DNA of 64,000 bases, taken from Acarospora socialis (Eukaryota > Ascomycota > Lecanoromycetes > Acarosporales > Acarosporaceae). Position 1 is the stretch's first letter. Each line of letters opens with the position of its first letter. This document shows, in pieces, positions 32,501 to 46,011 of this stretch. The DNA lies in the NCBI GenBank assembly GCA_025617375.2, contig JAMYGW020000003.1, forward strand, positions 1,984,001 to 2,048,000, read 5' to 3'. Position numbers and translations under genes: made by a program. The notes below the pieces were generated by a model. It saw only the letters and a program-made list of their open reading frames with translations. It did not search any database and was not told the origin of the DNA.

Positions 32501-33365
32501 TGAGGAATGGTTGGATATCTCCCCGACTCCCTATGACCATGATGACAATATTGAGTTTCGGTGGGGGCAGAGTCTCATAAACCGATGCCGCGAGTGTCGA
32601 CGCTGTCTCTGTGCGGGAAGCGGACGGCCTGACCTGATTGTCTCCCCCGTGGAGTGGGGAGAGAGGTTGCTCGTCCTCATTGTCATGTTGCTTGCCCGAG
32701 CCCAGATGATGGTGTAGGGTAGCTCCCAAGGCTTTCGCTAAGTATCCTCTATTGGCAGTTTCGTTGACAGTAATATTCAGCCTGCCATCCCTTTTCGACA
32801 CTTTCCCTTTTGTCTTGTACTCGTCGTTGCCGACAGAGAACTTCGAAAATCGCCCTTCATCCTGTTCCCCACGTCCCGAGTTCTTCCTGCCCTTACGCAG
32901 ATCTCCATACTCTCCCGTGCGCCCGCTGGTCCTCGATCGCGTTTTAGTCAACCCGACAAGCTCCTCGTTCTCTGAGGAGGACGAGGAATCCAATGAGTCT
33001 GAATCCGAGTTCCAAGCGGAGACGGGCGTCGTATTAACCCCTGTCGTTCTCCTATTCAGCCCCAAGAACGAATGACCTTTCGCTCGCACAGGACGCTCTG
33101 TCATAAAGCGTTTCTTAGACATTTGTGGTCTCATCTCGGTGGGTCGAGCATCGTCGATCGAGCCTGAAGTCGCCGATGGCTTGGACGACTTTGCGGCGCG
33201 ACCCGAGCCAGGGACCTCGTTGGCACGCGATGACGGGGCTGCGGAGTTGGCGACCGAAGGCGCGTTGGAAGAACGAGGAGTCTGCCCAGGATAAGGGAAT
33301 TCAAGAGGTGGAGGTATAGGGAGGATAGTAGTAGCGGCGCCTTGGTCCAGTGGTTCCGAGGTCAT
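29599..33365 (-). CDS. Sterol glucosyltransferase-like GT1 protein with VPS13-like C-terminal extension
   Basis: Three exons (33365-31984, 31932-30593, 30539-29599; introns 51 and 53 bases) sum to 1221 codons, giving 1220 residues. Residues 1-~270 are disordered. The GT28-type N-lobe begins LNIVIMVIGSRGDIQPFLKI and HRVRIATHPAFKDFV. The C-lobe has PPVYIGFGSIVVDD, the NTPHDWLFPRVRAVVHHGGA turn and the nucleotide-sugar motif GAGTTAIGLKCGKPTMIVPF, FGDQPFWG, as in UDP-glucose:sterol 3-beta-glucosyltransferases. Unlike Atg26, no PH or GRAM domain precedes it. After ~residue 620 come VTAVGGVVKGVGGTPVRWAK, an acidic linker, and GWTGVVLQPYRGAKRGGPVG, FVKGVGKGVGGFV, which resembles VPS13/ATG2-type C-terminal membrane-binding sequence. 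The donor of glucose and the acceptor are inferred from the family. Confidence 0.85.
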
Positions 33366-34128
33366 CTTTACCTGTCACTGACGAGGTCTCTCGTCTCAGA
33401 TTGAATGACGTGCCAGACACATGCGGGGAAAGCCTCCAGTGGTAGGGGTGAGTTTTCGCCGTTGTTGCGATAGTAGGATAAATGAAGCCGTTGAGGTGTT
33501 TATCGGTAGTGTAGACGAAGCACAAACACGTTTTTACGTCACACCTTGTAATGAATGTGAATTACCTTACGGAATATGTCTGTCACACATGATACGCATT
33601 ATTGTAACTTATACCCAATCCCAGGAATAACTGATCCTACTTCAGCCAAAAGATACCCTTGTAGGGCGTTATCATCAACCGTTGGAGCGAGATTGATACT
33701 AACTACTGAATCTCTCCTTTCCGTATCCCGGGAGTATTTTCTCCAATTATACCTAGATAGGACGTCAACGGTTCTTGGCCGGACCGCCACTTCACAGACT
33801 AGCAAGGAATAGCTGGTGAAGTGCCGCCCTGTGACCGCGTACCTTAATTAAACATACTCCCCGACTCCCGACTCCCGACTCCCGACTCCAATCAATGCTT
33901 ACCCTCCCTCAGGACGCAGGCCACCGGACCGATATCCGAACCATACAACTGCCCTTACGTTTCATATCCGTCACAGATAAGACTGCAACGCTGAAGGATA
34001 CGCTCATGGTTGGCATAGCTAGAAACATTACTCCTATTGTGGCGAGAATCGAACTCAAGGCAGTTCGAGGGGAGACCTGGAAGACCGCTCTTTCGAATAC
34101 ATTGCGACAAGATGATCGAGTTTTGAGT
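33366..34128. other. Intergenic region with a short heptamer array
   Basis: This is the promoter side of the glycosyltransferase gene plus the 3' flank of the transporter. Apart from the heptamer microsatellite near 33857-33888 I see no feature. A 79-codon plus-strand frame at 33895 has an ATG but no other support. Confidence 0.45.
33857..33888. repeat. Short tandem heptamer repeat (CCCGACT)n
   Basis: About four copies of CCCGACT follow one another directly in non-coding DNA. It is a simple microsatellite. Confidence 0.85.
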
Positions 34129-34255
34129 CTATGAACAACGAAGCAGCTTGTGCTCAGGTTTATATCCAACCAAGTAATCTATCTCTGTCAACGAAAAGCC
34201 TTCGTCCCCTTCCATCAGCTCCGTGGTAATATAGCCTGCCGTAGTCGCCATTCCA

Positions 34256-36114
34256 TCATCGTCGCCACCAAAATCTCCCCAGGCCTCTTTCATGCACTTC
34301 CCTCCTCGCCGCGCCATCAATAATCACTCCTTCGCCCTCACTCGTCGAGCTTCCACTACTGATCTGTTTCGCATTCGGCCCGTTCCCGACAAAGCGGAGT
34401 AGCAAGGCCATGAGGATAGCGCTCAATATGGATCCGCACAAGATGCCAACCATCACCAGGTTGCTCTTTCGGTATTGCTTTGGCCCGGGCTTCCGGTCCG
34501 ATGTCCATCCGCTATAGAGAGCATAGGTCGTTAGGATTGACCCAAGGTTGCCGAGGCCAGATACCAAAGCGGAGGCCGCAGCAACGCCAACTTCACCGTG
34601 CCGGGGCTGGAAGATCTCGTTCGTCCAGGTCATGGTGATGGGTACCGTAGGGCCCAATCCAAAGCCGACCATCAGCAAACCACCGTAGCGAGGCCAAGGG
34701 TTCGCTTGGCTGCCTGCGAACGTCGTGACCAGAAGCCCTGTGATCTGAATACAGACGGCAGCGATGAAAAAGAGGGCACGGTGGTGATGGAAGCGGTCCG
34801 AGATTGGAGTGACGAGGAGGATGGCGATGAGATCCATCTGAGACTATCAGCAACTGCCAGTGAGTACCTAGCTCGGTGGATTGATCGACATACCACCCAG
34901 ATAGGAGCGAACAGTAAACTAAGCTGTACGCCAGTCAACTTGGGGTTTGTGCCCTGAATGATTACCGTGCCGTAGTTCTGCACGCCGATTCCGACACCGA
35001 CGACGCCAAAGTACATGATAACCAGAGGCCAGATTCGCCAATCGATGACGATTTTCAGAAGATCCGTGAAGGTCCAGGCTCGGCGATGGTACACCCTAGT
35101 CAGGTCTTCGTAATGGATTCTGGCATCCTCCCCTGTCAGAGCTGGTTCGCTCTGAGGGATCCACTTGCGCCAACCGTCTCGGTTCCTGACTTCCCCTGGC
35201 GGCAATGGTCGATCGGGAAGCCACCATAACAGGCTGATTCCAACGATAATGCCAACAAGTCCATATAACAGGAACATCCACTGAAAGCCGACGAGTCCAC
35301 CCAAGCCGTCCATCTTCTGGAAGCCCGCAGAAACCAAACCAACAACAGCTGCTGAAACTTGTGCGGCGGTGAAGTATTGACCGATGCGCTTACCTGTGCG
35401 AGAGGGAGGGTAGAAGAGAGTCAAATAGTATGCCATGCCAGGCCACATGCCCGCAATAATTATACCGAGGAGGAGACGCAGCAAGCTCAAGGTCACCACT
35501 CAGCACGAAACCAGAGCCATGAGGGGTCAGGAACTCACTATAAACTCCAGGCAGCCTTCATGGCGGCCATGCAGCTCCCAATGATGCCGACGCCAATGAC
35601 GATGCGACTCATCCAGACGTGTGGGCTCAATTTGGTCATGATCAAATTCGAAGGTAGGTCGAAGAGGACGTAGCAGACGTAGAACAACGCCAGGCCTGTG
35701 GATATTTGCTTTGGCGTCAGGTGCAGCTCCGAAGCCAAGTCGTGACCCTGCTTCTGGTTCATGGTCTGTGCCAAGCCAACATTCGATCTGATGGCCGAAC
35801 ATAGGAAATAAAGAGTCCAAAATGCTGGTGGCTTCCAGTGAGTCTCAAGTCCTATACATGCCACCTCGGAGGTAACTACCAGGTATTATTCGAAGATCAA
35901 GCTTCCTGTTTCGAATTGCAGCTTGTCAGAGGGCTTAATTCGTCTCCACCGCATCGGAAATGTCTTACCTGTACACTTTCTCAATGCGAGCAATATCTAC
36001 ACTGTGCGTTGCCAATTCCACATCTTGCAGCTCCCCATTGCCATTATTGGGGTTGCTGTATTGAACGGGCTGATCATGGACGGCCAACTCTTTTTCCACT
36101 GCCGGCAATGCCAT
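34256..36114 (-). CDS. MFS transporter, allantoate permease (Dal5/ACS) family
   Basis: This plasma-membrane transporter family imports organic anions and nitrogen compounds such as allantoate, nicotinate, biotin or pantothenate; the substrate here is unknown. Five exons are read: an N-terminal cytosolic exon from the ATG at 36112-36114 (MALPAVEKELAVHD), a tiny exon RKLDLRIIP, then AFWTLYFLCSAIRSNVGLAQ, LLRLLLGIIIAGMWPGMAYY, and DLIAILLVTPISDRFHHHR. The family motif LRLLLGIxxAGMWPGMxYYL and the LTLFYPPSRTGKRIGQY stretch are intact, with about twelve spans. The usual Arg in the KLDLRIIP element is present. The frame stops at 34256 after GRFWWRRR. The overlapping frame to 34129 reads a family-like tail, suggesting a frameshift near 34290 (see findings). 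Confidence 0.9.
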
Positions 36115-36823
36115 GACCAACGAAGCCAGTGGCTGCACAGGTCCGCCGCTGCTGAGCAAAATACCAGAGTCTATGCGGTAGACACTGTGTCAAGATAGTA
36201 AAAGTGCTTTGATTGTGAAATGGTTGAGGTATGTAGATTATTATCGAGCAGATCTTCTTAGGCCGAAGACCGCCATCGGAGCCTGTGAGGTGGGGCTTCC
36301 AGAGGTGGACTCAAACTTACATGGATTAGCGTGTTCAGTTTGGATTGCTTCTTTTGACGGGCTCTGGCTGTCGCTCAATGGACAAGCTGCATGAAGTAGC
36401 GAGCAGAAGTGTCCAGGTGAAGCTTCTCCCTCCAAAGTCTGCGGATATTCTACCTTATCACCTTGCCGACCTGGATTAATGCTGTTGTCAGTTTGGCACC
36501 TGAGACTTTTACCTTAGTTGATCCGATGTTCCCTCGACACGTGAGCGGAGCCAGGGCCGAGATGCTGGCGTTAGGTAACCGGAGCCGCTAGTGCCCGGTT
36601 GTCTGCCAATGGTACCCTACTCCCGTCGTCATAAGGTAATCACATAGGTACCTGTACTTGTACCTTATTTGAAGGAAGTATCCAGACCAAAGGCGTTGTG
36701 ACAAAGCGAACCTCATTGGTCTTTGGACTTCAGTGCGTAATATTATATGGGACCTGCTATAACGACCACCACACATATCTTGACGAAGTTACCTAAACTG
36801 GGCTTGTGGGTATAAACAACTTG
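36115..36823. other. Divergent promoter region
   Basis: About 700 bases separate the start of the transporter gene and the start of the next plus-strand gene. Several GGTACC/AGGTA-type short words occur but I cannot assign a site. Confidence 0.4.
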
Positions 36824-37724
36824 ATGTTAGTCCGCCCTTTGACCCGTGCCTTCAACAGGCCAGTGGCAGTTGTGACTCGAAGATGTCTCTCCACCCTGGA
36901 AGGGAATCCACACATAGTTAGTCCGCCTTAACAGCACGATTGCTCACTTATCAACATGTGTTGCAGTATGTCTTCCCTGATAACCGCTCACTCGCGGGAC
37001 ATCTACTCACCCTCCTCCCGACGTCACCACCAACACCTGAGCTTGCCATAGGCACGACGACGAAGCTTCCACCAAACCCCGACTCCTTCAATGAGAACAA
37101 CAACTTTTCCAACATCCTTCAGTCCGTCATTGCCGAACACGCACATGAAGATCCGGATGTGATCTCCCAGGCGCAGGCCATGGCGTCGAGTGCAGGCTCC
37201 AATCTTGGCTCGGGAGGCGTTTTTTTTTCACAGCAACGACGGCGACGGGGAAGAAGTTCGACACAGGGCGGAGGAGGCGGAGCTGGGGGAGATGGGGCCG
37301 GAGGTGCTAGTGGGCAAGGGGGTGCTGGTTCGGGCGGAAGAGGCGGATGGATCCACGTATCTGATCAGCGGAATCCTCCAGATTACGGGAGAATAGCTTG
37401 GCCGGAAGACATTTTCGGCAGCCTGGAAGTGGATGGTGAAGGGAACTTTGTGGGGGACAAAGGGGAGTATCAGCCTAGTGGTAAGAGACTCGGATCGATT
37501 GCGTTGAGCCCAGGAGGTAGCGACACCCGCTGATTCCGATTTTAGGGACGTATCGGATCATCACGAGGGAAGGAATGTGAGTAAAACTCCTATCTTAATG
37601 CTTCGTACTGTACAATGCTAATCGCGACTCCGAGGGTAGACTGGGACTAAGCCCTTTCCTGAGACAAAAGGTCATAGAACGACTTCGCAACGAGGAATCG
37701 TCGTTGCGCCAGCCCGTACGATGA
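36824..37724 (+). CDS. Conserved fungal protein with probable mitochondrial presequence
   Basis: Four exons (36824-36916, 36967-37480, 37546-37576, 37640-37724) sum to 241 codons, giving 240 residues. The N-terminus MLVRPLTRAFNRPVAVVTRR, CLSTLEG is Arg-rich with no acidic residue before position 25, a typical matrix-targeting presequence. Then come HIYVFPDNRSLAGHLLTLLP, an ILQSVIAEHAHEDPDVISQA helix, and GGVFFSQQRRRRGR. A Gly-rich low-complexity stretch is followed by GGWIHVSDQRNPPDYGRIAW and PEDIFGSLEVD. The C-terminal GTYRIITREGILGLSPFLRQ crosses a 31-base exon. The conserved, ordered segments across four exons make it a firm gene. I do not know its function. Confidence 0.82.
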
Positions 37725-38112
37725 CTCGAGATTATCAGTGACGTTGTCCAAGTAAGGTCGAGATGTGTAAATAACAGCATAACAACAAAGAAACGTCGTC
37801 AGGGATAATATGCGCGCTACTAACCTCATCATCGGACGGTGAGGGTCACCAACACTATACGTATGCAGGGTCCCATGACCTACTCAGAACCTACTGCAAC
37901 GTTGGTCTGGTCGAACTGTTGGACCATCGCCTCATACAAGTCATTGACGGTATCTCTTAAAATCAAACAAACTCCAATTCTTCCAAGTTCCAGAACAGCC
38001 ACATCAGTCAAGGACTTTTTCAAGATTCAGAAGCCCCTACATGATAGGGTTACAGAGGTCAGTGTGACTAGAGCACACTGTGATGAAGTCTCCTTCTCTG
38101 GGCCAACTCAAC

Positions 38113-38166
38113 ATCCTTTCTTTAAGGAAGTTCATGTAAGCGCCGCTGTGGCCATGGCGTGCACTC
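38113..38166 (+). repeat. Dispersed repeat, copy A
   Basis: The segment starts TCCTTTCTTTAAGGAAG and ends GTAAGCGCCGCTGTGGCC plus ATGGCGTGCACT. A close relative lies at 38689-38750 and a weaker one at 38173-38216. Confidence 0.8.
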
Positions 38167-38172
38167 AATGAC

Positions 38173-38216
38173 GTCCTTTTTCAAAAGTCCACGTAAGTCC
38201 TGCTGAGGCTGTGGCA
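38173..38216 (+). repeat. Dispersed repeat, copy B (diverged)
   Basis: This reads TCCTTTTTCAAAAGTCCACG then TAAGTCCTGCTGAGGCTGTG, a diverged version of copy A lying seven bases after it. Confidence 0.65.
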
Positions 38217-38317
38217 CATATACAAAGGCTGTGAGCGACACAGAGGTGGTCAGAAAGTCTGACATTGTCATTCTGTTCTAGGACATGCAGGGTATGCATA
38301 CAGGTGTTGTTCACAGA

Positions 38318-38430
38318 ATGCTGTCCACAGGGTGTAGACAAGTCTATGCAGAGTGTCACGCATAGGGTGTTACGCTCAGAGTGTTATGCGCGGAGTGTTA
38401 CACATAGGGTATTACTCTCGGAGTATAGCC
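38318..38430 (+). repeat. Minisatellite with 14-base period
   Basis: Successive units can be aligned with a 14-base period: AGAATGCTGTCCAC, AGGGTGTAGACAAG, (a 7-base interruption), AGAGTGTCACGCAT, AGGGTGTTACGCTC, AGAGTGTTATGCGC, GGAGTGTTACACAT, AGGGTATTACTCTC, GGAGTATAGCCACA. The core is RGRGTGTTAC. The period is not a multiple of three, so the open frame crossing it is unlikely to be a protein. Confidence 0.8.
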
Positions 38431-38688
38431 ACAAGGCATTGTCAGTGGTCCTGATTTTCAGCCTGTTTCAGCAGTCACGGTCTGGCTCAAGGGGGTGTCA
38501 GAAACTGAGCCTAGCCGCTCGCTTCCTTAGTGTCCTTACATAGATAACGCGGTTTTTCGTGTACTAGATTCTAATAACAACACCCAATTTTCAACAGAAT
38601 TTCCAGACACTTACTATTTATAGAATGCTTAAGAATAGTCACAATACTTTACTGGCGTCTATTTAGAAATAGAAACTCCCTCTGAGCG

Positions 38689-38750
38689 TCCTTTCTTTAC
38701 CTAGTATGGAAGCCCAAGTAAGCGCCGCTGTGGCCGTGGCATGTACGCAC
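38689..38750 (+). repeat. Dispersed repeat, copy C
   Basis: It begins TCCTTTCTTTACC and contains AAGTAAGCGCCGCTGTGGCC followed by GTGGCATGTACGCACT, matching copy A over both ends with an altered middle. Confidence 0.8.
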
Positions 38751-39082
38751 TCCCCAGGATGAATAGAAACTCCCCGGGAGACTGCATGCTGCTGGTTGCG
38801 GTGTATAAATGCCCTGTTCATTCACCAAATTGACTGTTTCTCATGAGGCGTCTCATTCCATTCTGATCTCGTCACATCACCAAACTACAGAGCAACACAG
38901 CACAACAATCCCACATCGACTCATCCGAACTGAGCAGAAGTATTCAACACGAGCTTGTTGTAGCAGGATCGGTCATATACAGGCTGTACACTCTACCTCA
39001 CTTCTGAGCTGTTGCAATTTAACCCACACCGTTCACAAAAGGTCTTACTGCAATTCCGTCGGCTCCAACAAGCAAGAAGACC

Positions 39083-41495
39083 ATGAAGGTCAAGGTGGAA
39101 CAGATCGATAGTCCAGAGCGTGTAGGCCAGCTAGAGAAAATCGACAAGCTTCGGGAATTCGGCTTGGGTGAGGAAGTCAAGCTGCCACAAGTCAGACGCC
39201 TTTGAAGCACCCAACCTCTCAGTCGCGCTTGTACTAATGCAAAAAACACCAGCTTGTGGTCGTCGGGGATCAATCATCTGGCAAGAGTAGTCTCCTCGAA
39301 GGTCTGACCGGCCTGCCGTTCCCGGTTGCCAGTGAGCTTTGTACTCGGTTTGCAACTCAAATCGTCTTCAGGCGCTCACCCACGGCCGAGGAGTCTATCA
39401 CAGTTTCCATCATACCCGCAGCCAATGTCGATGATGGAACAAGGAAGAAGCTCGGAGCGTTTTCGCGTTCCATGACTGAATTTTCCGCCGAGACTTTTGC
39501 ACGAGTCTTAGACGAGGTAACCTCTGAGTTATCCACCTATAGGCTGAACTACTGACAATGTTCAGGCTGCAAAATGCATGGGTCTTCCCAGTGCAGAGGA
39601 CGACATTGAACATGTGGATAAGAGGTTCTCCAACGATGTACTCAAGGTTGAGATCTCCGGACCAAAGCAGGATCATCTCAGCTTTGTCGACATTCCAGGG
39701 CTGTTCCATAGTGAGCTGGCACATCTAGCCTGAGTGGTAGCTTCGCTGACAATCACTTTCAGACCCAACAAAGTATCAGACATCTGAAGATCGCATCATT
39801 ATTCGCGAGCTCATTGAAGGCTACGTCGAGGATCAACGGACCATTATAATGTAAGCTGTGTAAAGCTTGATTCTGTTCGATGTCTTGTTTTGACTTCAAT
39901 AGGGCTGTCATGGATGCTAGGAACAATCTTGCAAATCAAGAGGTTTTCCGTATCGCCAAAGCTGCGGACAAGGAAGGAATCAGAACGGTGGGCATTATGA
40001 CAAAGTGTGACGCTCTACAAAAAGGAGACGAACCTGCAGTGAGTACTTCTACCATCAACTGCGCATGTCCATACACTGACGGGCTCTCCAGGCCATCAAG
40101 ATCGCTCAGAACTTAACAGAGAAGCTGACCCATGGATGGTTCTGCGTCCGCAACCGCTCCACTTCTGAGATTCTTGCCGGTGTCACTATGGAACAGCGAC
40201 ACGAAAATGAGAGGAATTTCTTTGGGAGTACGCCGTGGAACGTTCTCGATAAACAGCGTGTCGGCATTGCTTCTCTTAAACGTTTCCTAGGGCGTTTGCT
40301 CAGCGATCATGTTGCCAACGAATTCCCCATGATCCGCAAGGAAATCGACGCTCGCTACGTGAGAGTACGAAAAGGCCTTGACCAACTAGGACCCGCCCGC
40401 CAGACCACGAACGAGCAGATGCAATACATGCTCAAGCTTGCTCGCGCCTACCAGCAGAAGGTCGAAAGTAACCTAGCAGGTCGCTATATCGAGACAGGTA
40501 TGCACCCTTCAAAGGTGCGCATGCATGTACAAAAGGCGAATGAAGACTTCAACACGCGAATGCATGACACGGGTCACCACTATCAGTTCCAATCGACCGC
40601 GACTAGCCTTGAGGATGCCCTAAACCCCGCGCCCCAGGAAAACGTGGAAGTTTCCGAACCCATAGCCGTTGCGTCCGAGGCGACGGGCACAGCAGAAGAC
40701 CGTCCAGACGCCGATGACTCCAGCGAAAATATCTACATTGCTATTCGGGATCTGTACATAACATCTCGAGGTACCGAGCTACCAGGCCTTGTGAATCCCT
40801 CTGTCCCTGAAGTCTTATTTGCAAGACAAACGGTGAAGTGGGTTCAGATCGCTCAAGACTATGTCGACAGAGTTGTGAGCCTCATCCAAGACTGCAACCG
40901 ATCATTGTTCTCTCAGCTTCCAGGGGACGAGCGTCTCAAGGCGAGAGCTTTGGATACGATTACTGACGGCATGGAGACATCCATCACCGCAGCAAGATCT
41001 GATTTGGCTCGCATCCTGACCGATGAGCGTGAAGGACCGCTCACGACCGTCAATCACTACTTTGCTGACAATCTTGCTGCAGCTCGGGCCGAGCGTGTTG
41101 TCGCTCAATTGCAGAAGTTGGGATATAAAGACGGCCAGCAGTACACCATGAACTTCAAGTCATTGACTCGCGTCGCACACCTTAGTAATGAGGCTTCGGC
41201 GGTACACGACATACACGACGTGTTAAAGGCTTACTACAAGGTGGCATTGAAGCGCTTCAACGACAATGTGGTCAATCAAGTCGTGCAGAGAAATCTCCTG
41301 GGACCGGGGGGTCCCCTGACAGTCTTTGCTCCAGACTGGGTCGGGAAGCTCGACTCCGACGAACTTGCATCTATTGCTGGCGAAGATTTCTTGACTCTCA
41401 ATACTCGTAGAGAGTTGACTGCGCAGCTGGGACGTCTGGAGCAAGCTCAAAAGATATGTTCCGAGAAATCCCGAACCAAACCTGACGGGAAGTAA
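39083..41495 (+). CDS. Dynamin-like GTPase (fungal Mx/Vps1-like)
   Basis: Six exons (39083-39190, 39253-39516, 39566-39710, 39763-39850, 39903-40038, 40092-41495) sum to 715 codons, giving 714 residues. All GTPase motifs are present: G1 LVVVGDQSSGKSSLLEGLTG, a G2 region with LCTRFATQIVFRR, G3 FVDIPGLFH and G4 GIMTKCDAL. The middle/stalk region follows (LGPARQTTNEQMQYMLKLAR). The C-terminus has a GED-like segment (VHDIHDVLKAYYKVALKRFN, DNVVNQVVQRNLLGP). There is no PH or proline-rich domain, as in Vps1, Dnm1 and Mx proteins. It matches the accessory Mx-like dynamin family that is numerous in filamentous fungi, rather than the core Vps1 or Dnm1. It probably remodels membranes. It sits just downstream of the repeat island. 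Confidence 0.93.
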
Positions 41496-41619
41496 CCTCG
41501 TTTGCTGCATGGAGTCAGAACCACATTCTCGGTTGGCCTGAAGGATGTTCTATTCCGGTTACGAGTTTAGCGGGACATAAGGAGTTTTGGCGTAGAGTGC
41601 ACACTGGATAGAGATAGTG

Positions 41620-42084
41620 CTACAGTCTGATTATCGAAGCAATCTCCTCCCAATGACAACCACCGCCAAACCCGTTCATTACTTCTAAACCCGCTGTCCT
41701 GGTCACTTCGCCAGCCTGTCTCTTTCGTACAGAGTTAGTGATACCAATACCCTTTGTGACTTCCCTGATGAAGCTGTTACCCCGGTAAATTATGTAGCGG
41801 ACATTCCACCTAAGGTAAAAGTAATACAGCGCTCGTACCTTTCGCACCAAACAGTAGGCACTATCCCAGGAGCCCTTCACGGCTCTTCCACGGCGTTGAA
41901 ACGGCACCTCCTTGCCTACGACCGGGCGAATCAGAGTACCATGAAAATTTCTCAAACATATCACTGGTTCCAAGTCGGCAACTACGTATACATTCTCGAG
42001 GGCTTTATCGAGAGCAGCAAGAGGAATACGACGAAGGTCAAGCATGGAAAGAGCCACCAAGAGATAGGAGTCGATCACGAACAT
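41620..42084 (-). CDS. Possible small gene, uncharacterised
   Basis: The ATG at 42082-42084 opens a 154-codon frame with an in-frame stop just upstream. A likely intron lies inside it: donor GTACGAGC after CGAAAG, and a strong branch CACTAAC followed by GAAAGAGACAG. Splicing it keeps frame and gives ...YCLVRK / AGEVTRTAGLEVMNGFGGGC, HWEEIASIIRL. The unspliced version is also open. No family is recognised, and no membrane span or signal peptide is evident beyond a mildly hydrophobic start (MFVIDSYLLVALSMLD). I rate it a plausible small protein gene. Confidence 0.4.
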   Translation of the reverse strand: MFVIDSYLLVALSMLDLRRIPLAALDKALENVYVVADLEPVICLRNFHGTLIRPVVGKEVPFQRRGRAVKGSWDSAYCLVRKVRALYYFYLRWNVRYIIYRGNSFIREVTKGIGITNSVRKRQAGEVTRTAGLEVMNGFGGGCHWEEIASIIRL

Positions 42085-43247
42085 AGTGTGCAGTCTCTAG
42101 ACCCTCCTCATTCCTGATGATGCTCTACCCGGGCCTTTCGGACGAGGTCAACCTGATATCCACGTCTTCCAGAACTCTCCTCACCAGATGCTCCATACAT
42201 CCGCTCTTCAGAATCTCTTAATTAATAACTCAAGGAAATTGAACGGTCAGGAAGGGTTGAATTCACCTCTGAGACCTTACAGATTCTCATTGAGACCCGC
42301 TCACCACAGCTCCTAGGGCGGGCGTGCTAGGGCTATCGGTGGTAATGCTAATTCGATTTTCTGATTGGTTATAATAGTCTCAGCTTGGGGGTAAGTGATT
42401 ACTTGCGGCATTATTGTGGACGAGTCTCTTCCCCGTCGAATCTGTCTCCATGAGAAGGAGGACCTGACAGCCTTCACGTGCATATGTAGAGCCAGATGGT
42501 GTCCTTATCCTCTATGCCGTGGAGGAACTCCAAAACGATAAAGCTGGCTTTCATTCAAGGCTGAGAACTGTACGTGGCTCGGACAACTACAGTGGTTCTT
42601 CCAGGAATAGGTACTCAATCATTGCGTATATATATAGCACTGTGAATAATAGCAAACGAGGAGAAGAAAACGAACTTATTAGGGCTTGGAAATAGAGAAA
42701 GCGCTATCGGATGACTAAGTTACTCCATAAAAGGTTCAGCCAAACCGGGTAAGTCAGGGGCTACGTAGCCTTCTACCTCTAACGTTAGAGGGTTAGCGTA
42801 CGGGAACAAGCGAGGCAATTGTCAAAGCTCCTTGCATCATGGTGTGACGTCCAATTTGGGGTACATTGAAGCATTCCTGACTCGTTACCCGTTACTGCTC
42901 GTAAAGCCCACCACAGAAGCACCAGGTTGCTTTACACACGGCGGTACTTTTCAGTTTGTTGAAACCAAGCCACCCAAGATCAGAGCGAAATACGGAGGTA
43001 CTACCCGTGTTCGAGAACTTGCTGGATGGTGCCAAAACCTCCAGATCGTCTGGGCGACAACTGTTGTGCTTCTCAGCCTTCCTTCGTATTTGGAGCCACT
43101 TTCACCGTCAGTAGCCGCCTCGTTCTGGATGGCTGCATGGTAAGTACTCGACTTGCATGTCGGAAACGGTTGTTCTGTGGTCTGATCGAGCTTGAGATCA
43201 CTCAGTCATACTCGACATCCACGGAACCGTAGCCAACATTCTTCAAG
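42085..43247. other. Promoter region of the SNF1 gene and flank
   Basis: About 1.16 kb without a supported gene, between the small minus-strand candidate and the SNF1 start. The open frame at 42832-43143 does not begin at an ATG and is ignored. Confidence 0.45.

Positions 43248-46011
<2,764 letters not shown>

Larger units (their letters stand above)
37725..39082. other. Repeat-rich intergenic island
   Basis: About 1.35 kb with no supported gene. It contains a 14-base-period tandem array and three related dispersed segments, annotated separately. The last ~270 bases serve as leader of the dynamin-like gene. Confidence 0.5.

Noticed and set aside
38265-38543. Open frame through the 14-base repeat array
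   Set aside because: A 14-base period shifts the frame each unit, so a real protein is unlikely.
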